Assembly: GCA_947495795.1 (NCBI GenBank)
Contig: CANMAI010000014.1
Coordinates: 37,091-101,090, forward strand
Source: an uncultured Paracoccaceae bacterium
GTDB taxonomy: Bacteria; Pseudomonadota; Alphaproteobacteria; Rhodobacterales; Rhodobacteraceae
Direction of reading: 5' to 3'
Length of the DNA: 64,000 nucleotides
In this document: piece after piece, positions 35,622-44,508 of the stretch
Numbering within the stretch: the stretch's first letter is position 1
Layout: each line of letters starts with the position of its first letter
Position numbers and translations under genes: made by a program
The notes under the pieces: generated by a model
The model's database searches: none
What the model was told of the DNA's origin: nothing
The model's input: only the letters and a program-made list of their open reading frames with translations

Positions 35622-36068
35622 CTAGCTTTCGCTTGCGACGCGATGGATGGCAGCGCGAACGCGCGGGTAAGTGCCGCATCGGCATATATTGGTCATTGCT
35701 GCGTCGATGTCGTCATCAGTTGGCTGGGCGTTCTCGTTCAGCAATGCAGCAGCGGCCATAAGCATCCCGGACTGGCAATATCCACATTGTGGGACTTGCA
35801 GCTCAAGCCATGCCTTTTGCAGGGCAGCAGGGATTTTGCCCGAAATGCCCTCAATTGTCGTGATCTCTGTGTTTGACACGTCGCCGATCGCAACCTGGCA
35901 TGAACGGTTCAAGACACCGTCGATTTGCACGCTGCATGCACCACAAACGCCCGCACCACAGCCGAATTTTGTGCCGGTCATGTTCAGGTTGTCCCGAAGC
36001 ACCCAAAGCAAAGGCGTGTCTGCGGGCACGTCGACTTCGGTATCTCTTCCATTGATTTTTAGTTGCAC
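35622..36068 (-). CDS. (2Fe-2S)-binding subunit of IorAB-type molybdo-hydroxylase (pair 2)
   Basis: This is a small subunit of about 148 residues holding two [2Fe-2S] clusters: FGCGAGVCGACSVQIDG with NRSCQ, then CGYCQSGM and ICRCGTYPR. It is closely paralogous to the subunit at 26578. The start is GTG 36068, supported by GGGAGGATCAC; an upstream in-frame ATG at 36086 would add six non-conserved residues. It is the first gene of the minus-strand operon whose second gene encodes the Tat-exported large subunit. The divergent AraC gene lies 260 bases away with a shared TTGTCGGAC-type motif between them. Confidence 0.94.
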   Translation of the reverse strand: MQLKINGRDTEVDVPADTPLLWVLRDNLNMTGTKFGCGAGVCGACSVQIDGVLNRSCQVAIGDVSNTEITTIEGISGKIPAALQKAWLELQVPQCGYCQSGMLMAAAALLNENAQPTDDDIDAAMTNICRCGTYPRVRAAIHRVASES

Positions 36069-36263
36069 GTGATCCTCCCAGTACAAGCGCTTGTTTCTAT
36101 CTTTTTTTGATCTATCCGAGCGGGACCGCGCCTAAGGTTTTCGCGCGTTCGACGCTTTCAGCCCAACCAAAAAATACTCTATCTCGAAACAAAGTCGTCA
36201 AATAGGCCCGTTCCTATCGGTTTTAGGCTCGATTCTATCATATTTCTGGAGCACTCCTATTTT

Positions 36264-36277
36264 TTGTCGGACTGAAA
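36264..36277 (+). promoter_or_regulatory. Recurrent TTGTCGGACTGAAA motif between IorA (pair 2) and AraC genes
   Basis: A full match to the pattern TTGTC(C/G)GAC-N-GAAA, located 52 bases upstream of the AraC start and about 200 bases upstream of the IorA start. The same pattern recurs at promoters across 41-61 kb, so a shared regulator is likely. Confidence 0.65.
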
Positions 36278-36328
36278 TCCTCCATGTTTGTTGGGAGGTG
36301 AGCTACAGACAGCGCGGGAGACAGTTGC

Positions 36329-37234
36329 ATGAGGGCAGGGAATTCTGATCGATCTTGGAAGATCAAAGACACCATTGCGCGGCATATTCAGAGCGACGGA
36401 GTACACGCCACTGCTATTGAAAATGTGATGTTGATCCGATGTTCGCGGTCGCCTTCAGCGGTTCATTCAGTGATCGAGCCGTCCTTTTGCTTTATCTTGG
36501 CAGGTGCAAAGCGCGTGACGTCGGGTGCCATGACGCACGACTACGAAGTTGGAGAGTTTCTTTCGGCTTCAGCCTCTCTCCCAGTCCATGGGGAAATCAC
36601 TCAAGCTACGACTTCGCATCCATATCTGTGCCTCCAGCTGAAATTCGATCCTGCCGACATCCGAGAGATGGCTCAGAGCATTGGATCTGAGGATCAAAGT
36701 GGTCACAATAGCCACCCCCTGCTTGAGGTTGGAACAGCTACACAGGACCTAATGGCTGCTTTGGAACGCCTTTTGGGGCTCCTTGATCACCCAGATAGGA
36801 TTGGCCAACTTGGGCCTGCAATACAAAGGGAGATCCTGTATTTGGTGCTGGAAGGTCCCCTTTTGAAGTCGGTTGGACATTTCGCCAGCATTTCATCAGA
36901 CTTGGATCGCCTGCAAGCGGCCATTCAGCGCATCAGGAGCGGTTATGATGCACCAATTCCGGCAGAGGAATTGATTGCGCTCACCAACATGAGCCAAGCG
37001 ACGTTTTACCGACGGTTCAAAACCGCAACCGGTCTAAGTCCCATTCAGTACCAAAAGCGGATCAGGCTTCTCGAAGCAAGGCGCCATATGGTGCGACGGA
37101 ATACAACCGCGACACAAGCTGCGTTTGCTGTCGGATACGTCAGCCTTTCACAGTTTTTCCGGGACTATGCGAAAATGTTTGGCTGTTCACCGTCTAAGGA
37201 CGTTAAGTCCTTGGTGACATCCACATTTTCTTAG
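36329..37234 (+). CDS. AraC family transcriptional regulator
   Basis: This 301-residue regulator is paralogous to that at 10911. It has an N-terminal cupin-like ligand domain (SAVHSVIEPSFCFILAGAKR, residues about 40-60) and a C-terminal double helix-turn-helix (ELIALTNMSQATFYRRFKT and AAFAVGYVSLSQFFRDYAK, residues about 210-290). It is divergent to the second IorAB operon, whose expression it probably controls. It has a GGAG site before ATG 36329. It converges on the haloalkane dehalogenase gene. Confidence 0.93.
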   Translation: MRAGNSDRSWKIKDTIARHIQSDGVHATAIENVMLIRCSRSPSAVHSVIEPSFCFILAGAKRVTSGAMTHDYEVGEFLSASASLPVHGEITQATTSHPYLCLQLKFDPADIREMAQSIGSEDQSGHNSHPLLEVGTATQDLMAALERLLGLLDHPDRIGQLGPAIQREILYLVLEGPLLKSVGHFASISSDLDRLQAAIQRIRSGYDAPIPAEELIALTNMSQATFYRRFKTATGLSPIQYQKRIRLLEARRHMVRRNTTATQAAFAVGYVSLSQFFRDYAKMFGCSPSKDVKSLVTSTFS

Positions 37235-37297
37235 TGCGTCAAAATCCTCAGCATTGGCAACCTTTTCGATCGTCAAACAATCGGCCTTTTTGGTGAT

Positions 37298-38191
37298 CTA
37301 ACCCGCCTTGATTTGTAACGTGCCGTTGAGCCAATCACATATTGCGTTGCCTATCGCATCAGGCGAGTCTTCTTGGATAAAATGTCGACCGGTGACCGTG
37401 ACCTCTGATTGATTGCTCCAGGTGCGACAGAAATCACGAAGTTTGCCGGTGATGGAATTCCCAGGCTCTGCGTTGATGAACAACTTGGGAAAGGCCGAGT
37501 CTGGAAGCCATGCCGAGTATTGCGCAACTGCCTCGTGAACATCTGCGGGATCGCCATCGATAGGGATCTGACGTGGCCAGGCCAAGGTAGGCCGTCGATC
37601 CTCACCTGCATTCGCAAAAGGTCGACGATACTCTTCCATCTCAGCCGGTTCGAGTTCACGCAAGATGCCAGCGGGCAGGAGCTTTTCCACGAAGTAGTTT
37701 TCTTCAAGAGCCATTTGCTCCCCCTCGGGTCCGCGCAAACGCCGGATACTGTCGCGCATGACGTCGCTGAGTTGATCCCATGTTCTTGGACGGACGGCTC
37801 CTTCCATGTAGACTAGGCCGGCGATGCGTTCCGGATATCTCCGGGCCAGATCGCACCCCAGGACCAATCCCCAGTCATGCACCACCAAAACGATTTTCTG
37901 ATCGATGCCAACCGCATCTAAGAATCCGTCGAGGTGTTTTCGGTGTTCCGAAAAGCTATATGACGCGTCAGAGCTGTTGGCGATTTTTTCGGAGTCCCCC
38001 ATTCCAATAAGGTCAGGTGCAGTGCAGCGCGCGACGGATGAAACATGTGGGATGACATTCCGCCATAGAAAAGATGACGTCGGGTTGCCATGAAGGAACA
38101 CAACGTCCTGACCGTGCCCCTCCTGCAAGAAGGCCATCTGTCGCCCGTGAACGGTCGCAAATTTCTTCTTTGCAGAAAATGTAGTTTCCAT
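37298..38191 (-). CDS. Haloalkane dehalogenase (HLD-II type alpha/beta hydrolase)
   Basis: This is an alpha/beta-hydrolase of about 297 residues that hydrolyses carbon-halogen bonds of haloalkanes to alcohols. The catalytic pentad expected for HLD-II enzymes is in place: Asn36 in HGNPT, Asp106-Trp107 in VVHDWG (nucleophile and halide-stabilising Trp), Glu130 in YMEG and His270 in GRHFIQED. The positions match DhaA almost residue for residue. ATG 38191 (METTFSAKK) is preferred over an ATG at 38221. It is divergent to an MmgE/PrpD gene across a 400-base gap and convergent with the AraC gene. Dehalogenating activity is predicted, not proven. Confidence 0.9.
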   Translation of the reverse strand: METTFSAKKKFATVHGRQMAFLQEGHGQDVVFLHGNPTSSFLWRNVIPHVSSVARCTAPDLIGMGDSEKIANSSDASYSFSEHRKHLDGFLDAVGIDQKIVLVVHDWGLVLGCDLARRYPERIAGLVYMEGAVRPRTWDQLSDVMRDSIRRLRGPEGEQMALEENYFVEKLLPAGILRELEPAEMEEYRRPFANAGEDRRPTLAWPRQIPIDGDPADVHEAVAQYSAWLPDSAFPKLFINAEPGNSITGKLRDFCRTWSNQSEVTVTGRHFIQEDSPDAIGNAICDWLNGTLQIKAG

Positions 38192-38591
38192 CAGGGGTCT
38201 CCTTAGTTCTGTCGGGCACATCGGTGCTGCTTTTAGAGTGCCTTGAGCTTCAACATTCGTGTGAGCGCCACACGCACCGTTTTTTGATCGGGTGAATGAA
38301 TTGTCGTCCTAAGGATGACCTTCGATCAGGACTGTCCATTGCGTTTCACAACTGAATGATCCATGTTTACATATATGTTCATACTTTCCATATGTGAATT
38401 AATCAGAAGAAGCAATGCTACGTTGACGGCTGCGCCGCTCGCACAGAGTGTTTGGCAAAGGCAGCTTTCATGCATACCCGGCGAGCAATGACGTTCCTAT
38501 TTTCCGCAAGACGTATGGATTGGATCCACTTTTACGCGGGAAGCCAACTGAGGCATCTCATGTTCAATCATAGCCGACATCGGAGGCAGAT
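38192..38591. other. Divergent intergenic region, AT-rich, probable promoters
   Basis: About 400 bases lie between the haloalkane dehalogenase and MmgE/PrpD genes. It includes an AT-rich segment with the palindrome ACATATATGT (38369-38378) and related CATATG-like elements up to about 38400. No gene is supported. The TTGTCSGAC motif is not found here. Confidence 0.5.
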
Positions 38592-39950
38592 ATGACAACA
38601 TCCACCGTTGCCAACGCATTGGCGAGATATGTTGCAGAAGAGCGGTTCGCCAAGCTCCCAGACGATGTCGTATCCATGGCGAAGGTTTGCCTGATTGATT
38701 TTCTTGGCTCTACACTCGCCTCTGATGTCACTGGAGATACGACCGCTTGCGTCGGCGCGCTGGTTCGTCCCTCTGACAGGCAAGAGGCGCGCATCTACGG
38801 GACGGAGTTGTTGAGTTCAGTCGAGACGGCGAGCTTCATCAATTCAGCACGTTCGGCCTCAGTCATTTGTACAGATACGTTCATCTCTTCCTCTTGCCAT
38901 CCGGGCCAATCCATTTTGCCGCCGGTTCTGGCCATCGCGGAAAGAGACGAGAAGACAGGCCCAGAAATCATTGAAGCTATGGTCGTAGGGTATGAAATCA
39001 TGGCTCGACTTGGCGACGCCTTGATTATACCAGACCTGGCCAAGGTTTTTCGCCCCACCGGATTGCTTGCGCCTACCTCGGCGGCCGCTGCCCTTAGTCG
39101 ACTGCTGAACCTCACCCGCGATGAAAGTCTTTATGCGATCAGTCAGGCGACGAACGCCGCTGGTGGCTTCAACGCTTGGGCCGAGACCGGCAGTGCAGAG
39201 GTGCTCTTTCACAGTTCGCATGCTGCCAAGAGCGCATTGACGGCCGTAGAATTGGCACGTGCCGGTATCCGGTTCGCTCCGAGCGTACTTGAAGGCGATG
39301 CCGGTTTGCTGGCAGCGTTTGGCAGGAAAGATCACGCAACAGAACTAGTAAGCAATCCAGGTGATTCCTATGGGATCTTGAAGACCGTCTTCAAACCAGC
39401 GCCCACCTGCATTTATACCCAAGATGCATGCCGACTAGCTGCCAAGATAGGTGCAGAGCACCATTTTGAATTCGAAGAAGTTGATTGGGTTGAGATCCAT
39501 GTCACAGAAGCCGCCGCAAAATATCCGGGCTGCGACAATGCGGGACCTTTCAGCGACTTGCTGCCAGCCCGCATGAGCCTGCAACTCAGTGTGGTCTCTC
39601 TGCTGCGCGCGGCCGAAATCCGGCCGGATTTTGCCACAGACTTCGAAGCGCCAGAAGTTGCTAAGGTAGCCTCACGTTCAAGAGTCTTGATTGACCCAAA
39701 ATTGGAAGCGGCCTCTTCCGAACGTATGGGCACAAAGGTCGTCGTACACCTCCACGACGGAAACATTATAGAAGCCGAGCTGGATGACTTCCGCTCAATG
39801 ACGATATCGGAAGTCGAGAACCGCTTTCTGTCAAATGCAACCGAAGCTTTGAACGCGTCAGCTGCCAGCGCTTTGCTCGAAATGATCAACAGCTTTGATA
39901 CGCTCGAAAACACGGGCCGGTTCTTTGAGCTCTTGGGAGTGAACAAGTAG
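38592..39950 (+). CDS. MmgE/PrpD family protein (third copy)
   Basis: This 452-residue protein of the MmgE/PrpD superfamily has the N-terminal helix VANALARYVAEERFAKLPDDVVSMAK, then INSARSASVICTDTF in the region where others have AHxxDFDD. The substrate-region segment is TVFKPAPTCIYTQDACRLAAKIG near residue 265. A GGAGG site precedes ATG 38592. Divergence from the copies at 15847 and 19753 suggests different substrates. It is convergent with the thiolase gene and divergent to the dehalogenase gene, so it may belong to the same halogenated- or hydroxylated-acid pathway. Confidence 0.9.
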   Translation: MTTSTVANALARYVAEERFAKLPDDVVSMAKVCLIDFLGSTLASDVTGDTTACVGALVRPSDRQEARIYGTELLSSVETASFINSARSASVICTDTFISSSCHPGQSILPPVLAIAERDEKTGPEIIEAMVVGYEIMARLGDALIIPDLAKVFRPTGLLAPTSAAAALSRLLNLTRDESLYAISQATNAAGGFNAWAETGSAEVLFHSSHAAKSALTAVELARAGIRFAPSVLEGDAGLLAAFGRKDHATELVSNPGDSYGILKTVFKPAPTCIYTQDACRLAAKIGAEHHFEFEEVDWVEIHVTEAAAKYPGCDNAGPFSDLLPARMSLQLSVVSLLRAAEIRPDFATDFEAPEVAKVASRSRVLIDPKLEAASSERMGTKVVVHLHDGNIIEAELDDFRSMTISEVENRFLSNATEALNASAASALLEMINSFDTLENTGRFFELLGVNK

Positions 39951-40094
39951 CTCTTGTTCTCCTGAAGTGGTTTAGTCGTGGTACCGTCACTGAATGGCTC
40001 TCGGTCTCTGGCTGGAAACTGAAACTGTGCTGCATGAGCTCCTGGTCATTCAAGAAACTCACAAGCCCTTTAGAGCGCTATGACTCTTTCGCAC

Positions 40095-41270
40095 TTAAGA
40101 CACCCGCGCCAGAATGGAACAGTAGTTCGCCACTCCTGCGCCGCCCATGTTAAAGATCCCTGCATGTTCAGCGTTTGGGAGAGTTTCTCCTGCAAATTCA
40201 CCTGCTAGTTGCGCAGCTGCGACAACATGCATTGAAACGCCTGTTGCTCCGATTGGATGCCCCTTTGATTTCAGGCCGCCCGAGACATTGACCGGAAGTC
40301 GACCTCCCAGGTCGGTCATGCCGTCTTCCAGGACCTCAAATCCTCTGCCTGGCTCTGCCAGGCCCATTGCTTCGTATTGCATTAGCTCGGCGATTGTGAA
40401 GCAATCATGTGTCTCGATGAAATCAAGATCGTCAAGGGTGATGCCAGCAGAGGTCAAGACTTTGCGCCAAGCCCGTTTGCACCCTTCGAGCTGAGTCATG
40501 TCACGATCTGCAAATGGAAGCCGGTCGTTAATTTGTGCACGAGCGTGAAGGCGAACGTCGAAACCGTCAGCCCGAGCGCTATCTGACCTCGCGATAACCA
40601 AAGCAGCAGCACCATCAGATACCAATGAACAGTCGGTCCGCTTCAGAGGGGCCGCAACCATTGGGTTGTGCTCGGAGATCGAGTTGCAGAATTCGAATCC
40701 TAAGTCTTTTTGTATGTGAGCTAGCGGGTTCTTAGATCCGAACTTGTGGTTCTTCGCCGCAATGCGTGCCAGCGCTGAGGACTGCTCGCCAAATCGTTCG
40801 AAATAGGCTCTTGTCATTTCGGCAAACAGCCCGGCGAAGCTAGAATCTTGGGACCTCGCTTGTGTCGCAACGTGGCTTGCCGAAACGAGCGACTGGCGAA
40901 CGATGTCCGGAGCCGAGCTAGTCATTTTTTCAACGCCTATCACCAGCACACATCGCGCGTCGCCGGCGTCTATAGAGCGCGCTGCCATATGTACGGCCGC
41001 GGAGCCACCTGCGCAGGCATTTTCTACACGGGTCGCCGGCTTAAACCTCAATGCCGGGACTGCCTCGATTGGAAGAGACGACGGAAATCCTTGGGCGTCC
41101 ATACCTTGATTGAAGTGGCTGATCACAACTTCATCAATCTCCGACGGATCCACTTTCGCGTGCGATATTGCCTCAAGGGAAACAGTTTCGACCAGCGTTT
41201 GAAGCGTATGGTCTTGAAGTCGCCCGAATTTAGTATGCGCCCAACCAAGAACTCTTGGAGCTTTGTACAT
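40095..41270 (-). CDS. Thiolase family protein (SCP-2 thiolase type)
   Basis: This is a thiolase-fold enzyme of about 391 residues that would cleave a 3-ketoacyl-CoA. The nucleophilic Cys is near residue 86 in ENACAGGSAAVHMA, and GGLKSKGHPIGATG carries the catalytic His. The C-terminal classical Cys-x-Gly motif is replaced by NMGGAGVAN, the pattern of the SCP-2/SCPx thiolase branch often acting on branched or unusual ketoacyl-CoAs. ATG 41270 has GGAG upstream. A TTGTCSGAC site sits just upstream, and the gene is divergent to the kinase-acyl-CoA dehydrogenase operon. Confidence 0.92.
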   Translation of the reverse strand: MYKAPRVLGWAHTKFGRLQDHTLQTLVETVSLEAISHAKVDPSEIDEVVISHFNQGMDAQGFPSSLPIEAVPALRFKPATRVENACAGGSAAVHMAARSIDAGDARCVLVIGVEKMTSSAPDIVRQSLVSASHVATQARSQDSSFAGLFAEMTRAYFERFGEQSSALARIAAKNHKFGSKNPLAHIQKDLGFEFCNSISEHNPMVAAPLKRTDCSLVSDGAAALVIARSDSARADGFDVRLHARAQINDRLPFADRDMTQLEGCKRAWRKVLTSAGITLDDLDFIETHDCFTIAELMQYEAMGLAEPGRGFEVLEDGMTDLGGRLPVNVSGGLKSKGHPIGATGVSMHVVAAAQLAGEFAGETLPNAEHAGIFNMGGAGVANYCSILARVS

Positions 41271-41293
41271 TATTTGTTCTTCTCCGAACCACA

Positions 41294-41307
41294 TTTCAGT
41301 CGGACAA
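41294..41307 (-). promoter_or_regulatory. Recurrent TTGTCCGACTGAAA motif upstream of thiolase gene
   Basis: Read on the minus strand this is a full match to TTGTC(C/G)GAC-N-GAAA, 24 bases upstream of the thiolase start codon and 200 bases before the divergent phosphotransferase gene. Confidence 0.65.
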
Positions 41308-41472
41308 TATTGGCTACAAGATAGATCGGAATGCAATGAGCAACTTGGGCTAGGGCGATCATCTATCCGATTTATTTTATCTCTATCAGAGTCTTAGAGA
41401 GATTTTTTGAAGAGAAACTACCCGCGTTGCTTGGCAGAAAATCGGTTGTAGCAAGCTTCAAAACCGATATTA

Positions 41473-41486
41473 TGGTCGGACAGTTG
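41473..41486 (+). promoter_or_regulatory. Weaker motif copy upstream of phosphotransferase gene
   Basis: TGGTCGGACAGTTG retains the GTCGGAC core but not the full GAAA tail. It lies 22 bases upstream of the GTG start of the phosphotransferase gene. It is a degenerate copy and counts as weak evidence alone. Confidence 0.4.
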
Positions 41487-41508
41487 ATCAATATGAGGCG
41501 CAAGCAAG

Positions 41509-42546
41509 GTGTTAGACGAGCATATTACACGTGACGACTATGCTCGGCTGGTGCGTCATTTGACAGCAGAAGGTGTTCGCGTGGATGCAGATTGTCCTCC
41601 CGTCAAGCTATCTGGAGGGCTGGCCAACTTTAACTACAGAATTTCCATTGATGGGCACGCTGCCGTACTACGTGTCGCGCCTTCCGGGGATATCCCAAAA
41701 GGCGCGCATGACATGGCCCGTGAACACTTTGTTCTCTCAGGTCTCGCACCCGTTTTTCCTTTGGCACCTCAGAGCTTACATTTGACAGAGGATAGATCGA
41801 TCCTCGGCGCTCCGTTCCAGATTATTGAGTTTAAGGAAGGTCGGATCTTTACCGGGGACAAATTTCCTTCTGAACCAGATCTAGCAGCCAATCTGCATTC
41901 TATCCTGGCGGGGGTCATGGGACAACTCCATGGCGTATCAGCACAAGACTGCGGTCTGGGCGATTTAGGGCGACCAGAAGACTTTCTGAAGCGAACGGGG
42001 GCGGGATGGAGTCGGCGGGGCCGGGATGTAGCAGAGGACAGAGTCCTTATCGCGCTGGTAGACCAGATATCGGGGTGGCTTGAGCGCGCATTGTCAGACG
42101 TGCCGGCGCAGCCGTCGACCTTGCTTCACTGTGACATAAAGCTCGACAACCTCGTTTTTGCTCAAAATGAGCTGAAACCGGTCGCTCTGTTAGACTGGGA
42201 CATGGCCACTCGAGGTCACCCGTTGTTCGATCTTGGTACACTTCTAAGCTACTGGCTGGAGCCAGACTGCCCTTCCTGTTTGAGAGACCTTGGCCAAATG
42301 CCGACGTGGCAGGTGGGCTATCCCAGCCAAAATGAGATGATTGTTGCCTATTCTGAAGCGACAGGGCGGTCAGTTCAGGGCATTGAAATTGTTCACGTTC
42401 TTTGTCTTTTTAAACTGGGTATAGTTTTCCTCCAACTTCATCAAAGATGGCAAAACGGGGCCCTGGGGGACTCACAATATGCACGGTTCAAGCAGCTGGG
42501 CGTCGACATTCTTGAATACACCGAAACCAAAATCGGTTTGATCTGA
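41509..42546 (+). CDS. Phosphotransferase family protein (ACAD10/11 N-domain or LvaA-like hydroxyacyl-CoA kinase)
   Basis: This 345-residue protein has an aminoglycoside-phosphotransferase-type fold. The glycine loop region is KLSGGLANFNYRISIDG near residue 27, the Brenner-type catalytic loop is LLHCDIKLDNLVF near 205 (His-x-Asp...Asn), and the metal-binding segment LLDWDMATRGHPLFDLGT is near 230. It starts at GTG 41509. In ACAD10/11 and in LvaA of levulinate catabolism, such kinases phosphorylate 4-hydroxyacyl-CoA. The acyl-CoA dehydrogenase that would act on the phosphate follows 13 bases downstream, which supports the same role here. Confidence 0.85.
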   Translation: MLDEHITRDDYARLVRHLTAEGVRVDADCPPVKLSGGLANFNYRISIDGHAAVLRVAPSGDIPKGAHDMAREHFVLSGLAPVFPLAPQSLHLTEDRSILGAPFQIIEFKEGRIFTGDKFPSEPDLAANLHSILAGVMGQLHGVSAQDCGLGDLGRPEDFLKRTGAGWSRRGRDVAEDRVLIALVDQISGWLERALSDVPAQPSTLLHCDIKLDNLVFAQNELKPVALLDWDMATRGHPLFDLGTLLSYWLEPDCPSCLRDLGQMPTWQVGYPSQNEMIVAYSEATGRSVQGIEIVHVLCLFKLGIVFLQLHQRWQNGALGDSQYARFKQLGVDILEYTETKIGLI

Positions 42547-42559
42547 TAGGGAAGTGCCA

Positions 42560-43747
42560 ATGGATTTTTCACCCAAAGCAGAAGTTCTAGAGCTGGCAGA
42601 TCGAACCAGGGAGTTTGTGAAGAGCAAGATCATTCCGTTTGAAAACGACGCGCGCTGGACAGAGCATGGGCCAACCGATGAGTTGCGCTTTGAACTCAAC
42701 GGCCTCGCAAAGGAGGAAGGCCTGTTCGCACCACATGCCCCCAAGCGGTATGGGGGGCTTGGTTTGGGTCATTTGGATAGATCGTTCGTTTTTGAAGCGG
42801 CAGGTTATTCGATCCTTGGCCCCGTTGCTCTGCATTGTGCAGCGCCTGACGAAGGCAACACCCACCTGCTTGAAGTTGTCTGCAACGATGCACAAAAGGC
42901 AGCCTTTCTCGAACCCCTCGCCAAGGGGGCGAGATCCTGTTTTTGCATGACCGAGCCCAATGGTGCCGGCTCCGACCCGCTCCTCATGCAGACCACAGCA
43001 GAATTGAAGGATGATCGCTTCGTAATTAACGGAACGAAGTGGTTGATCACCGGCGCTAGAGGTGCGTCGTTTGCGATCATCATGGCCAAGATGGTTGGTG
43101 GTGAACAAGATGGTGAGGCGACCATGTTTTTGACCGAAATGGATCGCAATGGCATTAGCCTTGAACGGCAGATGGATACAATGGACAGCAGTTTTGCCGG
43201 GGGCCACGCCGTCGTTAGATTGGATGGTCTTGAGGTCGGCCAGGATGCAATCCTTGGTGCAATTGGCGCAGGTTTCAAGTACGCGCAGGTCAGACTCGCT
43301 CCTGCGCGGCTAACCCATTGCATGCGCTGGCTTGGTGCTGCGCAGAGGGCGCATGACGTTGCAGCAACCTATGCCACCGAAAGGATGGCCTTCGGGGAAC
43401 CGATTGGACGGCATCAAGGTGTAAGTTTCATGCTGGCTGACAACGAAATCGCCATCCGGAGTGCGCGACTGTCGCTGCAGCAAGCCGCCTGGGTTCTTGA
43501 TCAAGGAGGTGACGGGGGGACTGAGAGTTCGATGGCCAAAGTACAGTGCTCAGAAGCGATTTGGCAGGTTGTTGATAATTCACTGCAAGTTCTGGGCGGG
43601 CTTGGGCTGTGCCGGGAAACGCCAGTGGAACGCATATTCAGGGAAGTCCGCGGTTTTCGGATCTATGACGGACCCTCTGAAGTACACAGATGGTCCCTGG
43701 GCCGAAAGATCTTTAAGCGCGCTGCCGCGGTTGGGCAAGGCTCATGA
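42560..43747 (+). CDS. Acyl-CoA dehydrogenase (ACAD11/LvaC-like)
   Basis: This is an acyl-CoA dehydrogenase-fold flavoprotein of about 395 residues. The FAD and fold segments are FCMTEPNGAGSDP, TKWLITGARGASFAIIMAK, MAFGEPIGRHQGVSFMLAD and VLGGLGLCRETPVERIFREVR. The end region reads IYDGPSEVHRWSLG, where classical enzymes carry the catalytic Glu in a YEG motif; here the residue is Asp, as I recall for the kinase-partnered ACAD10/11 group. AGGGAAG precedes ATG 42560. It follows the kinase gene in one operon, which suggests conversion of a 4-phosphorylated acyl-CoA. Confidence 0.92.
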   Translation: MDFSPKAEVLELADRTREFVKSKIIPFENDARWTEHGPTDELRFELNGLAKEEGLFAPHAPKRYGGLGLGHLDRSFVFEAAGYSILGPVALHCAAPDEGNTHLLEVVCNDAQKAAFLEPLAKGARSCFCMTEPNGAGSDPLLMQTTAELKDDRFVINGTKWLITGARGASFAIIMAKMVGGEQDGEATMFLTEMDRNGISLERQMDTMDSSFAGGHAVVRLDGLEVGQDAILGAIGAGFKYAQVRLAPARLTHCMRWLGAAQRAHDVAATYATERMAFGEPIGRHQGVSFMLADNEIAIRSARLSLQQAAWVLDQGGDGGTESSMAKVQCSEAIWQVVDNSLQVLGGLGLCRETPVERIFREVRGFRIYDGPSEVHRWSLGRKIFKRAAAVGQGS

Positions 43748-44508
43748 CTGACACGGCTCCAACATTGAGCCTGGCTGGGAAAGTGGCTGTTGTAACCGGC
43801 GGCGGTCGCGGTATTGGTTTGAGTATTGCGCAAGAGCTCTTGGCACATGGCGCACGCGTGATGATCGTGGGTCGCTCTGAAGAGCGGCTTGAAGCTGCTT
43901 CGCAAGAGCTGGGAAACGGCGCCTTCTGGTGTGCTGCTGATGTGTCTTCTCCGCAAGACGTTGCGCGGCTGGCTTCCGAAGCACAGCGATGCTTTGATCA
44001 GATAGACATTGTAGTAAACAATGCGGGCGTTAATCCGTTTTACAAAGCCACCGAAGTCACAACAGACTTGGAATGGAACCAAATCATTGATGTGAACTTG
44101 ACGGGAACCTTCTTGTGTATTCGAGAGTTTGTCGGCCCGATGCTGGCGCGTGCGGCAGGGGCGTTTGTGAACATCACGTCCATTGCTGGTGCAAGCGGGT
44201 TAAGTAGAACTGCGGCTTACTGCGCATCAAAGGCCGGTGTCGAAGCCATGAGCCGTTCAATGGCCGTGGACTGGGCAAAGAAAGGCGTCAGGGTCAACTG
44301 CATTGCGCCGGGCTATGTTGAAACTGACCTGACCTCTGGCATTCAGGCTAACGCAAAGCTTGGAGATGCAATCAGAAACCGCACACCCATCGGACGCTTC
44401 GGAAAATCCGAAGAAATCGCCAATGCCGCCGTGTTTCTGTGTTCAGATGCTGCGAGCTATATTACAGGCACGACTCTTTATGTAGACGGCGGGTGGAATG
44501 CAACATGA
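43744..44508 (+). CDS. SDR family oxidoreductase
   Basis: This is a 254-residue classical short-chain dehydrogenase. It has TGGGRGIG near residue 18, NNAGVNPFYKA near 95, a catalytic Ser in NITSIAGASG, YCASK near 165 and a C-terminal DGGWNAT. The ATG overlaps the preceding stop (ATGA), so it is coupled to the acyl-CoA dehydrogenase gene. A homologous SDR is part of the levulinate/4-hydroxyacyl-CoA operons (LvaD position), where it acts on a 3-hydroxyacyl-CoA. A redox role on the hydroxyacyl chain is inferred. Confidence 0.93.
   Translation: MTDTAPTLSLAGKVAVVTGGGRGIGLSIAQELLAHGARVMIVGRSEERLEAASQELGNGAFWCAADVSSPQDVARLASEAQRCFDQIDIVVNNAGVNPFYKATEVTTDLEWNQIIDVNLTGTFLCIREFVGPMLARAAGAFVNITSIAGASGLSRTAAYCASKAGVEAMSRSMAVDWAKKGVRVNCIAPGYVETDLTSGIQANAKLGDAIRNRTPIGRFGKSEEIANAAVFLCSDAASYITGTTLYVDGGWNAT

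Noticed and set aside
42587..43207. 206-codon minus-strand frame inside the acyl-CoA dehydrogenase gene
   Set aside because: It is a shadow of the acyl-CoA dehydrogenase frame and has no recognisable motif.
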